From Musa acuminata AAA Group (taxonomy: Eukaryota; Streptophyta; Magnoliopsida; Zingiberales; Musaceae): DNA of 64,000 nucleotides. Location: contig NC_088355.1 in the NCBI RefSeq assembly GCF_036884655.1, forward strand, positions 23,653,501-23,717,500. Reading direction: 5' to 3'. Below are positions 10,720 through 22,689 of this stretch, piece by piece. The position numbers were made by a program, and so were the translations under genes. The notes below the pieces were generated by a model, which saw only the letters and a program-made list of their open reading frames with translations, did not search any database and was not told where the DNA came from. How positions within the stretch are numbered: the first letter of the stretch is position 1; each line of letters opens with the position of its first letter.

Positions 10720-12015
10720 AGGCAAGGTGTTGATTACGGCGAAACCTTCTCACCCGTAGCAATGCTAAAATCCATCAGAATTCTATTGGCTATTGCAGCA
10801 CACTATGATTATGAGATCTGGCAGATGGATGTGAAAACCGTATTCCTTAATGGGAACCTCAAGGAGGAGCTGTATATAATGCAACCTGAGGGATTCGTAT
10901 CCAAGAACTGCCCAGATAAGGTGTGTAGGTTGCTTAGATCTATTTATGGACTAAAGCAAGCTTCCCGAAGTTGGAACATAAGATTTGATGAGGCAATCAG
11001 ACCTTATGACTTCGTTAAGAACGAAGATGAGCCTTGTGTATACAGAAAGGTAAGTGGGAGCGCTATCACCTTTTTGGTGTTATATGTGGATGACATCCTC
11101 ATCATTGGGAATGACGTAGGAATGCTATCCACGGTAAATGCTTGGTTATCTAGACACTTTTCCATGAAGGACTTAGGGGAAGCATCTTATATCTTGGGGA
11201 TTAGAATCTATAGAGATAGATCCAAGAGGATGCTTGGCTTGTCCCAGTCCAGGTATATCGAAACTATTGTCAAAAGGTTTGGCATGAAAAATTCAAATAG
11301 AGAGGTCTCATACCGATGAGACATGGGATATCGCTTTCTACGAGTATGTCCCCAAAGACTCCAGAAGAAAGGGCGAACATGGATATGATACCTTATGCCT
11401 CAGAAATAGGGTCTATCATGTATGTCATGCTATGTACTAGGCCGGATATAGCGCATGCTCTGAGTGTCACGAGCAGGTATCAGGCGGATCCAGGCTTGGA
11501 GCACTGGAAAGCAGTAAAGTGTATCCTTAAGTACTTGAGAAGGACTAAGGATCTTTTACTAGTATATGGAGGTAATAGCCTTAAGGTTGAAGGCTACACT
11601 GACTCAAGTTTCAAGTCTGATGTCGATGATAGCAAGTCGAATTCAGGGTATGTGTACACCTTGAATGGAGGAGCAGTGTGCTGGAAGAGTTCCAAGCAAG
11701 ATACCACTGCTGACTCGACCACAGAGGTGGAGTACATTGCTGCATCAGATGCAGCAAAGGAGGGAGTCTGGGTGAAGAAGTTCATCACAGATTTGGGAGT
11801 CGTTCCGAATAGCGAGAAGTCGACTTCCTTATATTGCGATAACTATAGGGCGATTACTCAAATAAGGGAACCTGAGTCTCATCAGAAGTGTTCTGAGGAG
11901 GTTCCAGCTTATTAGAGAGATCGTAACCTGAGGAGATGTAGCAGTGGAAAGAGTTCCATCCGAAGATAACATTGCAGATCCACTGACAAAGCCGTTGTCT
12001 CAGATTGTCTTTTAG
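10720..12015 (+). pseudogene. pol: Copia-A reverse transcriptase and RNase H
   Basis: RT palm motifs are present: QMDVKTVFLNG, SIYGLKQASRSWN and the catalytic YVDD (VLYVDDILIIGND, near 11083). A frameshift near 11297-11310, compared with the inverted copy, splits RT from the connection and RNase H part (TRPDIAHALSV, DSTTEVEYIAASDAAKEGVW). The end (IADPLTKPLSQIV, near 11970) is also out of frame. The polypurine tract AGTGGGAGA follows at about 12068-12077, just before the 3' LTR. Confidence 0.88.
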
Positions 12016-12077
12016 CGTCACAGGAGTCTGATGGGTATCAAACACATAGGTGATTGGCTTTAGGTCAAGTGGGAGAT

Positions 12078-12549
12078 TGCTAGTCATAGGTGCCCAGCAA
12101 GCCAATCACGTGAGTGATGGCACGCGTGACTTGATACATAATCTTTTTGCTTATTATATTTTGGCGTATATCACTTTATAACTATTGCATAAATGTATAT
12201 ATATATTGTAATGTCCTTGGATTTGTGCAATGGGAATCGGATCGTGATGAGATCATGATAATGAGATCGATTCAGCCTTAAACACATATCCTAAATAATC
12301 CCGGTCATAGGTTACTCGAGAGGGACATCGTGATAACCGGATAGACTGGTGTGCTGTATACCCGTCCATATGATGGATGCAGCTGGTCTCATAGCTGCTC
12401 GTGTAGGGACACTAGGGATACAGTACAGGTGCTCATTGGAGAATGAGTTCATTGATAGATCCGCTTACGGAATGCTGGATGGTTGATGATGCCTTATTGT
12501 CAGACAGCGATTCCGTAGTCCTAGTGGTGTATCTGGTCCTTAGACTTGA
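12078..12549 (+). repeat. Copia-A 3' LTR, first part
   Basis: Starts TGCTAGTCATAGG right after the polypurine tract and runs until Copia-B cuts it at 12550; it resumes at 22690. The inverted counterparts lie within 23890-24353 and 31000-31467. Confidence 0.92.
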
Positions 12550-12663
12550 TGTTAGGATCGAGAGCACTAAGAGGGGGGGGGTGAATTAGTGCAGCGGAAA
12601 TCTTATAACGATTAAAAACCAAAAGCTGCGTTTGTTCAAAAACTATTATGATGCAAAAGCAAA

Positions 12664-13000
12664 TTCTCAGTTTGTATCTAAGTGCAGTTTGCGTCTAAGC
12701 GCAGATTGCGTCTAAGCGCAGTTTTGCGTCTAAGCGCAGATTGCGTCTAAGCGCAATTTTGCGTCTAAGCGCAGTTTTGCGTCTAAACTCAGATTTACGT
12801 CTAAATGCAGATTTACGTCTAAACGCAAATTTACGTCTAAACGCAGTTTTACGTCTAAACGTAGTTTTACGTCTAAACGCAGATTTACGTCTAAACGTAG
12901 TTTTACGTCTAAACGCAGTTTTACGTCTAAACGCAGTTTTACGTCTAAACGCAGATTTACGTCTAAACGCAGTTAGACGCAGATTTACGTCTAAACTTTG
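12664..13000 (-). repeat. 18-bp minisatellite in Copia-B U5
   Basis: About 17 units of the type ACGTCTAAACGCAGTTTT, with GCGTCTAAGCGCA variants at the low-coordinate end. The other LTR (20486-20800) lacks two 17-18-bp units and has one extra unit, a net 17-bp difference, although the LTRs are otherwise nearly identical. Scattered single units continue to about 13290. The open frame it produces (LRLNA repeats) is a composition artefact. Confidence 0.9.
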
Positions 13001-13713
13001 AAACTCGTTTGTATACTCGCAGAAGGCAGTATGCAGTTGAAACTAAGACGTAAACGTGAACTGAAATCTGATGATTGAGCGAAGAAAGCCGATTTACGTC
13101 TGAATGCAGTTTTACGTCTAAATGTTGAAACTCGTTCGTAAAATCGTAGAGGATAGATTGCAGTTATTAATAGGATTAAAATGTAAGCGTAAACTGCAAG
13201 GAAGCTCGTTCGTAAAAGCACGGAAAACAGTTCTGCAGAATCAAACGTAAACGTAAACTGTAATGTATGAAAATACGAGTTTACGTCTGAATGCAGATTT
13301 GGAAGAACAGCACTTAGATCTTGTTCGTGAAAGCGCAGAGAGCAGTAGTGATGAGGGAGGTTTGCAGTAATGATAAAGTGCTCGAAAATAAACGCAAACC
13401 AGAGATTTAGAGTGGTTCGGTCAGCCTTGACCTACTCCACTTTTGGCTTCCTCCACCGATGAGGTTGCCGACGTCAACTAGGTGCCTTCCTTCAATGGGC
13501 GAAGGCCTAACTTCCCTCTTACAATTTCTCTCCTTTTGGCAGGCTTAGGAGACAACCTTTACAGACCTTTCTCTCCTCACTTTACAATTGAAAACTTGAA
13601 GAACAGAAGGAGGAGACTTAAAGGTTTTACAACACTTTTGAGCTCTTTAGAATCACAGAAAAGATCACAATTTCGGTATAGGTCTGTGTCTTTTCAGTGC
13701 TGAATGGGTGGGG

Positions 13714-13721
13714 TATTTATA
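13714..13721 (-). promoter_or_regulatory. Copia-B LTR TATA box (3' LTR copy)
   Basis: TATAAATA on the minus strand, in CCTATAAATACCCC. The same box is at 21514-21521 in the 5' LTR, where it would drive the element, and at 45100-45107 in the solo LTR. Confidence 0.75.
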
Positions 13722-13828
13722 GGCCCAAACCAATTCAAAATTCGAGCTCAAAACGATCAAATCGATCAAATCCCAGAATTCTGGGATCAGGCGGTTGCAC
13801 CTCTCGACTGGAGAGGTGGCACCGCCTG

Positions 13829-14366
13829 GCAGAGCTCGAAGACTGAGCTCTGCCGATTGCTTCTCTCTGCCAGAGCTCGAAGACTGAGCTCGATGGTTGC
13901 ATCACCTGGCAGAGCTCGAAGACTGAGCTTGGTGAATGCATCACCTGGCAGAGCTCGAAACTGAGCTCGGTGGTTGCATCACCTGGCAGAGCTCCAAGCT
14001 GAGCTCAGGCTGATCCACCTCTCTGCCAAAGCTCGAAGACTGAGCTTGGTGAATGCATCACCTTGGCAGAGCTCGAGACTGAGCTCAGGCTGATGCACCA
14101 ATCTGCCAGAGCTCGAAGACTGAGCTTGGTGGTTGCATCGCCTGGCAGAGCTCGGAACTTGAGCTCTGGCGGTGCAACCTCTTGGCTGGGGCGGTTGCAC
14201 CTCCCAGCCTCGCAGCCCAGGCGGTTGCACCTCCTGGCTGGGGCGGTTGCACCTCTCAACCCCTCAGCCCAGGCGGTTGCGCCTCCTGGCTGGGGCGGTT
14301 GCACCTCTCAACCCCACAGCCCAGGCGGTTGCACCTCCTGGCTGGGGCGGTTGCACCTCCTGGTGC
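13829..14366 (-). repeat. Two tandem arrays in Copia-B U3
   Basis: Positions 13829-14170 hold nine units spaced about 36-45 bp apart with the form AGCTC-GAAGACT-GAGCT, each able to form a hairpin. The first is perfect with 9-bp arms, GCAGAGCTC and GAGCTCTGC. Positions 14169-14366 hold alternating 22- and 30-bp units with the core GGCGGTTGCACCTC, a 52-bp period. Both arrays lie just upstream of the TATA box in transcription order, where enhancer-like repeats are expected. The same arrays occur at about 21630-22170 and 44440-45040. Confidence 0.85.
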
Positions 14367-14888
14367 AATCAGGGTCCGAATGGTTCACTCCATTCGACCC
14401 ACTTTGAATCTTTTCAGGGGCCCAATTGCCCCAAGATTAAGCTAATGGGGTCACCTCCCATTTTCATGCTTAATCATCATGCTAACTACGATTAACTCTA
14501 AGACAACTTCTGCAGCTTTGCTCCGATGCGTCAATCGCTTCTTCCGGCGAGTTTCCGGCCAACTTCCGTCGATCAACCGATAACCCTCGGTGATCCTTCT
14601 GCGGACATCCGGCATACTCCTGGACTTTGCGACGATCCACTTGGCGAGTTCCGACGAGCTTCGCTTGGCAAGCTTCTGGACTTCTCGGATCTGTTCTCTC
14701 TGAACCTCCGACGACCGTCCGAACTTCCGTCGAACTCTCGAACTCCCAACGTGATCATGATCTTGACTCCGGCGCAACTCCTGCTGCTTGTCTTACTCTC
14801 ATCGTAGTTAATCCTGCACACTTATCTCAACACATAGATTAGATAACAAATGACAATTGACTTCATCATCAAAATCCGAGATTCAACA

Positions 14889-15672
14889 ATCTCCCCCTTT
14901 TTGATGATGACAATCAATTGATAAAGGAGTTGTCCTTAACTCCCCCTATCTATATGCCATAGTTGAGATAAGTCAACCTTGAATTCAAGACCTAAGAATT
15001 CAAGTGACGTATTGATAAGTTAGATCAGTTAAACTTATCAATACTCCCATCATGATGCCTATCATGATGTATCTCTTCAAGAATTATGTCAAGGCATGAC
15101 ATACATCATCAAGTTTGTATGATAGTGTTTGTAACCATTCATCATGTAATCATATAAAGCTACGAAGGACTTTTTTACATGATGCTCACATTTGAGATTT
15201 TCTAGTATGTTTACATTTTCTTCACAATATCAAATCAAGATATGATGCAAACTATAGTACATGTTCACATATCTCTTGGTGATGCAAGGATGGCATAACA
15301 TTATTTATAGCATCACTCAAGTATTTGCAACTATGACATAGATATGATTATGGCAGTTCAGCTATGACATAGTGTTTATCAATTCATATTTTTCTCCCCC
15401 TTTGTCATCAACAAAAAGCATGATAGCATTATCAAGCATATAAAGGAAGTCATGACACATATATCTCTTTATTGTTTTTGCTTGACGGAGGAAAGTCATT
15501 TTCCAAAGAGTTTTCATAAGAGTGTACGGGAACATCCCATTTTTAGCATACAACCCGAAAAATGAACTTCTTACATGCATTTGGTTAAAAATATTTGTTA
15601 CATAATTTGCAACATGTTATTTGATCAAGCGTTGTCAAGGCATGTAATAGTAATAACATCCGAAAAATAATT
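14889..15672 (-). other. Copia-B 3' UTR and polypurine tract
   Basis: Non-coding stretch between the pol stop and the 3' LTR. Its end on the minus strand, AAAAAGGGGGAGAT (14889-14902), is the polypurine tract that primes plus-strand synthesis. SIRE relatives may carry an env-like ORF here; I see none. Confidence 0.85.
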
Positions 15673-18600
15673 TTAACTAGTTAAAGTATTCGGACAATTC
15701 AACATTCCTAATTCTCTTCTTTTGTAATCAAATTGTTCTTCACATAGGGGTTTTGTGAAGATATCAGCCAGTTGATGTTTGGTATCAATAAACTCTATGG
15801 TTACATCATGATTAGAGACATGATCTCGTATAAAGTGATGTCTAATATCAATGTGTTTTGTTCTTGAGTGTTGTATAGGATTTTTAGTTAAGCATATTGC
15901 ACTCGTGTTATCACATTTAATGGGAATATCTTTAAGATTCACTTTGTAATCTTCTAAAGTGTTTTTCATCCATACAACTTGTGCACAGCATGCACTTGCT
16001 GCAATGTATTCAGCTTCGGTTGTTGATAGGGCAACCGAGTTTTGTTTCTTAGATGACCAGGATACAAGGGCATGTCCTAAAAATTGACATGATCCTGATG
16101 TGCTTTTTCTGTCTAGTTTACAGCCAGCGAAGTCCGCATCAGCATAGGCTGTTAATTCAAAATTTGCTGATTTTGGGTACCATAATCCTAGATTGGTAGT
16201 TCCATTAAGATATCTGAGTATTCTTTTTACTGCTTTGAGATGAGATATCTTAGGGTCTGATTGAAATCTAGCACAAAGTCCTACACTGAACATGATGTCT
16301 GGTCTGGTGGCAGTGAGGTAAAGTAAACTTCCTATCATACCCCTATAGGTTTTTTGATCGAAGCTTTCTCCATTCTCATCAATTTCTAACTTAGTGGAGG
16401 TGCTCATAGGAGTGTCAATGGCTTTTGAATTATTCATTTTGAACTTCTTTAGCAAACTCACAGCATATTTGGTTTGACTAATAAAGATGCCATTGCTTTG
16501 TTGTTTAATTTGTAGGCCTAAGAAGAATGTTAACTCTCCCATTAGACTCATTTCGAATTCATGACTCATAGTTTTCGCAAAGGATTCACAAAGAGATTCA
16601 TTTGTAGAACCAAAGATAATATCATCAACATAAATCTGAATAATGAGAAAATCATTTTCAAAATTTTTGATAAACAATGTGGTATCAACCTTGCCTTTTA
16701 TGAAATTATTTTCAATCAGAAAAGAGCTAAGTCTCTCATACCAAGCCCTTGGGGCTTGTTTTAAACCATAGAGAGCTTTAGTTAATCTAAACACATGATT
16801 AGGGTAGCCATTATTTTCAAATCCAGGAGGTTGTTCAACATAAACTTCTTCGGAAATGAAACCATTTAGAAAAGCGCTTTTAACATCCATTTGAAATAAC
16901 TTAAAATTATTGCAACTAGCGTAGGCAAGGAGCATCCTTATGGCTTCCAATCGAGCCACAGGTGCGAAGGTTTCTTCGTAATCGATACCTTCTTCTTGGT
17001 TGAAACCTTTGGCCACTAATCTAGCCTTGTTTCTAACCACGATACCATTTTCATCTTGCTTGTTTCTAAAGACCCATTTAGTACCAATTACTAAATGGTC
17101 ATTTGGCCTAGGAACAAGCGTCCACACCTCATTTCTCTCAAATTGATTTAACTCATCTTGCATTGCGATAATCCATGAATCATCTTTCATGGCTTCATCA
17201 ACACATTTGGGTTCAATTTGGGAGAGAAAAGCGGCGTTGGCACAAAAGTTTTTAAAAGAAGATCGTGTTTGAACCCCCTTTGAGGTGTCTCCTAGGATTA
17301 GCTCCTTAGGATGAGCATCTATATACTTCCAATCCTTGGGTAAGGATGTTTTGGAAGTGGATGCAACCAAGTTGCTAGTTGGAGACGGGGTTTCGTTTAA
17401 ATTCAAGGAATCAAAATTAATATCATCATCAAGATCATTTTTCTTAATTTCTGAAATCTCATTGAAAACAACATGGATGGATTCTTCAATAATTAAGGTT
17501 CTTTTATTGAAGATGCGAAAAGCTTTAGAAACTGAAGAATAACCAAGAAAGATTCCTTCATCAGATTTAGCATCGAATTTTCCTAAGTTATCCTTTTCAT
17601 TCAAGACAAAACATTTACACCCAAAGACTTTAAAATATGAGACATTGGGTTTTTTGTTATTCCATAACTCATAAGGAGTTTTGGTGAGTAAGGGTCTTAC
17701 TAGGACTCTATTTAAAATATAACATGCAGTGTTTACAGCTTCGGCCCAAAAATATTTGGGTAGGCTATGTTCATTCAACATGGTTCTTGCCATTTCTTGT
17801 AAATTTCGATTTTTTCTTTCTACTACCCCATTTTGTTGAGGATTTCTTGGAGTAGAGAAGTTATGATTGTATCCGTTGAGTTCATAGAATTCTTGGAAGT
17901 CATGGTTTTGAAATTCTCCACCGTGATCACTTCTAATTGACGAAATCATAGATTCCTTCTCATTTTGAACAAGTTTACAAAACTTGGTAAAATGTCTAAA
18001 GCATTCATTTTTTTGTTTTAAGAAGTAGGTCCATGTATATCTGCTGTAGTCATCAATAATGACAAAGGCGTATTTGCTACCTCCTAGACTCGATGTAGAG
18101 ATTGGTCCGAACAAGTCCATATGGATCAATTGTAAGGGCCTAGAGGTGCTTATTTGATTCTTAGCTTTGAAGCTACCCCTAATTTGCTTACCTAATTGGC
18201 AAGCATCACATACATTATCTTTGATGAACTTGATATGAGGAATTCCTCTTACAAGTTCTCTAGATGATACTTGATTGATTAGTTTCATGCTAGCGTGACC
18301 TAATCTTCTATGCCATAGCCAAGCATCCTCATTCATAACGGCAAAGCACATTTCATCACATAAGTCATTGATGTCAATAGTGTATACGTTGTTTTGTTTT
18401 AATGCAATCATAGATACATTTTTGTGTGGTTTTTCAATGATGCAGGCATTAGATTCAAATCTTATAATATATCCTTTATCACATAATTGACTAATGCTCA
18501 AGAGGTTATGTTTTAAACCATCAACTAGTAAAACATCTTCAATAGAGAGGTTGGATTTGTTACCTATGGTTCCTTTGCCAATGATTTTACCCTTGTTGTT

Positions 18601-18732
18601 GTCTCCGAAGGTGACATATCCTTCGTCTATGCTAGAGAGCTTAGAGAATTGAGATGGATCTCCGGTCATGTGCCTTGAGCATCCACTATCAAGGTACCAT
18701 TTCTTGCTCCTAGCTTGCGATTGTTTAGTTTT
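15673..18732 (-). CDS. pol: Copia-B pol: protease-integrase-RT-RNase H
   Basis: Open from the codon after the gag stop (18733-18735) to 15673; the first ATG is at 18669. The protease site [14 protein letters not shown] lies before that ATG (Asp codon about 18690), so translation must come through the gag stop for protease to be made. Numbering from the ATG, the integrase zinc motif is H120, H125, C154, C157. The DDE triad is D185, D248, E284 with the classical 35-residue spacing. RT has D595 (QMDVKSAF) and YVDD at 680-683. RNase H has D844, E885 and D920. The C-terminus is [15 protein letters not shown]. All catalytic residues are present and there is no frameshift, so this could encode a working Pol. 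Confidence 0.93.
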   Translation of the reverse strand, partial: KTKQSQARSKKWYLDSGCSRHMTGDPSQFSKLSSIDEGYVTFGDNNKGKIIGKGTIGNKSNLSIEDVLLVDGLKHNLLSISQLCDKGYIIRFESNACIIEKPHKNVSMIALKQNNVYTIDINDLCDEMCFAVMNEDAWLWHRRLGHASMKLINQVSSRELVRGIPHIKFIKDNVCDACQLGKQIRGSFKAKNQISTSRPLQLIHMDLFGPISTSSLGGSKYAFVIIDDYSRYTWTYFLKQKNECFRHFTKFCKLVQNEKESMISSIRSDHGGEFQNHDFQEFYELNGYNHNFSTPRNPQQNGVVERKNRNLQEMARTMLNEHSLPKYFWAEAVNTACYILNRVLVRPLLTKTPYELWNNKKPNVSYFKVFGCKCFVLNEKDNLGKFDAKSDEGIFLGYSSVSKAFRIFNKRTLIIEESIHVVFNEISEIKKNDLDDDINFDSLNLNETPSPTSNLVASTSKTSLPKDWKYIDAHPKELILGDTSKGVQTRSSFKNFCANAAFLSQIEPKCVDEAMKDDSWIIAMQDELNQFERNEVWTLVPRPNDHLVIGTKWVFRNKQDENGIVVRNKARLVAKGFNQEEGIDYEETFAPVARLEAIRMLLAYASCNNFKLFQMDVKSAFLNGFISEEVYVEQPPGFENNGYPNHVFRLTKALYGLKQAPRAWYERLSSFLIENNFIKGKVDTTLFIKNFENDFLIIQIYVDDIIFGSTNESLCESFAKTMSHEFEMSLMGELTFFLGLQIKQQSNGIFISQTKYAVSLLKKFKMNNSKAIDTPMSTSTKLEIDENGESFDQKTYRGMIGSLLYLTATRPDIMFSVGLCARFQSDPKISHLKAVKRILRYLNGTTNLGLWYPKSANFELTAYADADFAGCKLDRKSTSGSCQFLGHALVSWSSKKQNSVALSTTEAEYIAASACCAQVVWMKNTLEDYKVNLKDIPIKCDNTSAICLTKNPIQHSRTKHIDIRHHFIRDHVSNHDVTIEFIDTKHQLADIFTKPLCEEQFDYKRRELGMLNCPNTLTS

Positions 18733-20316
18733 CTACAAGAAAGGATGACGTTTAGGTACCCATTTGCTTTTGGGTGCCTCATAAATAGATCTACATTTTC
18801 TATCATGTTGCATAGAGTTTATCATGGTTCCTTTAGGAACCCAAATTAATTTGTTTGGACTTATTTTCTTGAATGGACAACAATGTGTCTTGTGTCCAGA
18901 TTTGCAACAAAAGTTGCACTTGGTTTGGTGTTGAACGTGTAAGATGGGGCCTTTTACAAAGGTAGTTGGATTTTGGTGAGGACTCCTCACAAATCCAATC
19001 CCACTTCTTTTGGGAGCATGACCCTTGTTTGTAAGGATCATGTTTAATGACTTGCTACCAACCTCGAATTTCTTCAAGGTGTCCTTAAGTAGCAAGTTCT
19101 CTTTTTGTATAGTTTCTAACTCATGACATTTGATACATGACTTTAAACTATCATGATGTTCGATTTTTAATTTATCAAACTCACAAGTAAGATTATCATG
19201 TACCTTTTTTAGCAACTTGTATTTTCTATTTATAACTTTGCATTCATCAAATAAATCATGGAAGGCATTTAGTAATTCATCGAAAGATAAATCAGCATCT
19301 AATAAATCCGTTACCTCCTCTTCGATGGCCATAAAGGCGTAATGAGCAACTTGCTCGGTGTTGGACTCCTCTTCCTCAGATGCGCTCGAATCGTCCCATG
19401 TTGCTTGGAGCGCCTTCTTCTTTGTTGTTCTTTTCTTGACTTGGGGACAATCACTTTTGTAGTGTCCCGGCTTTTTACACTCGTAGCAGATCACTTGGTC
19501 CTTCTTTGATTCAAGTTTATTTTTCATATCGTTTTTAAACTTGTTTCTTTTGAAGAATTTCTTAAACTTTCTTGTCAAAAGTGCCAAGTCATCGTCACAA
19601 TCCTCATCACTTGAGTTTTCTCTCAAGTGGCATTCAGAAGTTTTAAGTGCCATATCCTTCCTGTTCTTTGGAAGGATGTCTTCTTGCTCTTCATGAGCTT
19701 TGCAGGTCATTTCGTAGGTCATTAATGACCCGATTAGTTCTTCAAGAGGGAAATTTTGCAGATCTTTTGCCTCTTGAATGGCGGTGACTTTAGGATCCCA
19801 ACTCTTAGGAAGGGATCTTAGTATCTTATTAACAAGCTCAAAATCCGAAAAGCTCTTTCCGAGTCCTTTTAGACCGTTGACGACATCCGTGAAACGGGTA
19901 AACATGTCGCCAATGGTTTCACTCGGTTTCATTCGGAAAAGTTCAAAAGAATGCAGCAACAGATTGATTTTTGACTCTTTCACTCTACTTGTGCCCTCGT
20001 GGGTCACTTCAAGTGTGTGCCAAATATCAAAAGCAGTTTCGCAAGTTGAAACACGATTAAACTCGTTTTTATCAAGAGCGCAAAATAAGGCATTCATAGC
20101 CTTTGCATTAAGAGCGAAAGCCTTTTTCTCCAAATCGTTCCAATCGATCATTGGAAGAGAAGATTTTGAAAATCCATTTTCAACAAGGTTCCATAGTTCA
20201 AAATCCATAGAAATAAGAAAGATCCTCATTCGGGTCTTCCAGTAAGTGTAGTCCGTTCCACTGAACATGGGTGGACGTGTAATCGAATGCCCCTCTTGGT
20301 TTCCGGCGTATGCCAT
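18733..20316 (-). CDS. gag: Copia-B gag
   Basis: 527 codons starting MAYAGNQEGHS, about 50 bases after the 5' LTR end in transcript order. An N-terminal gag core (about 1-210) is followed by an acidic linker and a CCHC knuckle (C277, C280, H285, C290 in CYECKKPGHYKSDC). A predicted coiled-coil rich in K, L and E spans about 345-415. A second knuckle-like CNFCCKSGHKTHCC lies near the C-terminus. It forms the particle and binds the RNA. It ends in TAG at 18733-18735, which is the only interruption between it and pol in the same frame. Confidence 0.93.
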   Translation of the reverse strand: MAYAGNQEGHSITRPPMFSGTDYTYWKTRMRIFLISMDFELWNLVENGFSKSSLPMIDWNDLEKKAFALNAKAMNALFCALDKNEFNRVSTCETAFDIWHTLEVTHEGTSRVKESKINLLLHSFELFRMKPSETIGDMFTRFTDVVNGLKGLGKSFSDFELVNKILRSLPKSWDPKVTAIQEAKDLQNFPLEELIGSLMTYEMTCKAHEEQEDILPKNRKDMALKTSECHLRENSSDEDCDDDLALLTRKFKKFFKRNKFKNDMKNKLESKKDQVICYECKKPGHYKSDCPQVKKRTTKKKALQATWDDSSASEEEESNTEQVAHYAFMAIEEEVTDLLDADLSFDELLNAFHDLFDECKVINRKYKLLKKVHDNLTCEFDKLKIEHHDSLKSCIKCHELETIQKENLLLKDTLKKFEVGSKSLNMILTNKGHAPKRSGIGFVRSPHQNPTTFVKGPILHVQHQTKCNFCCKSGHKTHCCPFKKISPNKLIWVPKGTMINSMQHDRKCRSIYEAPKSKWVPKRHPFL

Positions 20317-20352
20317 CTCTCTTGGGTTTTAATCCTTTAGAGAGTTAACCTT

Positions 20353-20364
20353 GCTCTGATACCA
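20353..20364 (-). other. Copia-B primer-binding site
   Basis: TGGTATCAGAGC on the minus strand, two bases inside the 5' LTR end, for initiator Met-tRNA. Confidence 0.92.
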
Positions 20365-20366
20365 AT

Positions 20367-22689
20367 TGTTAGGATCGAGAGCACTAAGAGGGGGGGGGTG
20401 AATTAGTGCAGCGGAAATCTTATAACGATTAAAAACCAAAAGCTGCGTTTGTTCAAAAACTATTATGATGCAAAAGCAAATTCTCAGTTTGTATCTAAGT
20501 GCAGTTTGCGTCTAAGCGCAGATTGCGTCTAAGCGCAGTTTTGCGTCTAAGCGCAGTTTTGCGTCTAAACTCAGATTTACGTCTAAATGCAGATTTACGT
20601 CTAAACGCAAATTTACGTCTAAACGCAGTTTTACGTCTAAACGTAGTTTTACGTCTAAACACAGATTTACGTCTAAACGTAGTTTTACGTCTAAACGCAG
20701 TTTTACGTCTAAACGCAGTTTTACGTCTAAACGCAGTTTTACGTCTAAACGCAGATTTACGTCTAAACGCAGTTAGACGCAGATTTACGTCTAAACTTTG
20801 AAACTCGTTTGTATACTCGCAGAAGGCAGTATGCAGTTGAAACTAAGACGTAAACGTGAACTGAAATCTGATGATTGAGCGAAGAAAGCCGATTTACGTC
20901 TGAATGCAGTTTTACGTCTAAATGTTGAAACTCGTTCGTAAAATCGTAGAGGACAGATTGCAGTTATTAATAGGATTAAAATGTAAGCGTAAACTGCAAG
21001 GAAGCTCGTTCGTAAAAGCACGGAAAACAGTTCTGCAGAATCAAACGTAAACGTAAACTGTAATGTATGAAAATACGAGTTTACGTCTGAATGCAGATTT
21101 GGAAGAACAGCACTTAGATCTTGTTCGTGAAAGCGCAGAGAGCAGTAGTGATGAGGGAGGTTTGCAGTAATGATAAAGTGCTCGAAAATAAACGCAAACC
21201 AGAGATTTAGAGTGGTTCGGTCAGCCTTGACCTACTCCACTTTTGGCTTCCTCCACCGATGAGGTTGCCGACGTCAACTAGGTGCCTTCCTTCAATGGGC
21301 GAAGGCCTAACTTCCCTCTTACAATTTCTCTCCTTTTGGCAGGCTTAGGAGACAACCTTTACAGACCTTTCTCTCCTCACTTTACAATTGAAAACTTGAA
21401 GAACAGAAGGAGGAGACTTAAAGGTTTTACAACACTTTTGAGCTCTTTAGAATCACAGAAAAGATCACAATTTCGGTATAGGTCTGTGTCTTTTCAGTGC
21501 TGAATGGGTGGGGTATTTATAGGCCCCAAACCAATTCAAAATTCGAGCTCAAAACGATCAAATCGATCAAATCCCAGAATTCTGGGATCAGGCGGTTGCA
21601 CCTCTCGACTGGAGAGGTGGCACCGCCTGGCAGAGCTCGAAGACTGAGCTCTGCCGATTGCTTCTCTCTGCCAGAGCTCGAAGACTGAGCTCGATGGTTG
21701 CATCACCTGGCAGAGCTCGAAGACTGAGCTTGGTGAATGCATCACCTGGCAGAGCTCGAAATTGAGCTCGGTGGTTGCATCACCTGGCAGAGCTCCAAGC
21801 TGAGCTCAGGCTGATCCACCTCTCTGCCAAAGCTCGAAGACTGAGCTTGGTGAATGCATCACCTTGGCAGAGCTCGAGACTGAGCTCAGGCTGATGCACC
21901 AATCTGCCAGAGCTCGAAGACTGAGCTTGGTGGTTGCATCGCCTGGCAGAGCTCGGAACTTGAGCTCTGGCGGTGCAACCTCTTGGCTGGGGCGGTTGCA
22001 CCTCCCAGCCTCACAGCCCAGGCGATTGCACCTCCTGGCTGGGGCGGTTGCACCTCTCAACCCCTCAGCCCAGGCGGTTGCACCTCCTGGCTGGGGCGGT
22101 TGCACCTCTCAACCCCACAGCCCAGGCGGTTGCACCTCCTGGCTGGGGCGGTTGCACCTCCTGGTGCAATCAGGGTCCGAATGGTTCACTCCATTCGACC
22201 CACTTTGAATCTTTTCAGGGGCCCAATTGCCCCAAGATTAAGCTAATGGGGTCACCTCCCATTTTCATGCTTAATCATCATGCTAACTACGATTAACTCT
22301 AAGACAACTTCTGCAGCTTTGCTCCGATGCGTCAATCGCTTCTTCCGGCGAGTTTCCGGCCAACTTCCGTCGATCAACCGATAACCCTCGGTGATCCTTC
22401 TGCGGACATCCGGCATACTCCTGGACTTTGCGACGATCCACTTGGCGAGTTCCGACGAGCTTCGCTTGGCAAGCTTCTGGACTTCTCGGATCTGTTCTCT
22501 CTGAACCTCCGACGACCGTCCGAACTTCCGTCGAACTCTCGAACTCCCAACGTGATCATGATCTTGACTCCGGCGCAACTCCTACTGCTTGTCTTACTCT
22601 CATCGTAGTTAATCCTGCACACTTATCTCAACACATAGATTAGATAACAAATGACAATTGACTTCATCATCAAAATCCGAGATTCAACA
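20367..22689 (-). repeat. Copia-B 5' LTR
   Basis: 2323 bp, almost identical to the 3' LTR at 12550-14888. Differences are minisatellite copy number, one extra C near 21525 and a few transitions. Contains the active promoter copy (TATA 21514-21521). Confidence 0.95.

Larger units (their letters stand above)
12550..14888 (-). repeat. Copia-B 3' LTR
   Basis: On the minus strand it runs from TGTTGAATCTCGG (14888) to CTCGATCCTAACA (12550). From 5' to 3' on that strand it has a GC-rich U3 with hairpin arrays, a TATA box, R, and a U5 carrying an 18-bp minisatellite and a run of nine C. Confidence 0.95.
12550..22689 (-). mobile_element. Copia-B, SIRE-like, full length
   Basis: A 10,140-bp Ty1/copia element read on the minus strand. 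It sits in the Copia-A 3' LTR with TSD CTTGA at 12545-12549 and 22690-22694. LTRs are 2339 and 2323 bp. PBS, gag, pol, 3' UTR and polypurine tract are all present. Outside the minisatellite I count about seven substitutions and one indel between the LTRs by eye, so it is young. The gag-pol layout, long LTRs and G/C-run at the LTR end resemble the SIRE/Maximus clade. No env-like ORF follows pol. Confidence 0.95.

Noticed and set aside
12741..13001. Frame with LRLNAVLRLNADL repeats (also 20499-20801)
   Set aside because: An 18-bp minisatellite read in frame; it lies in LTR U5 and differs in length between the two LTRs.
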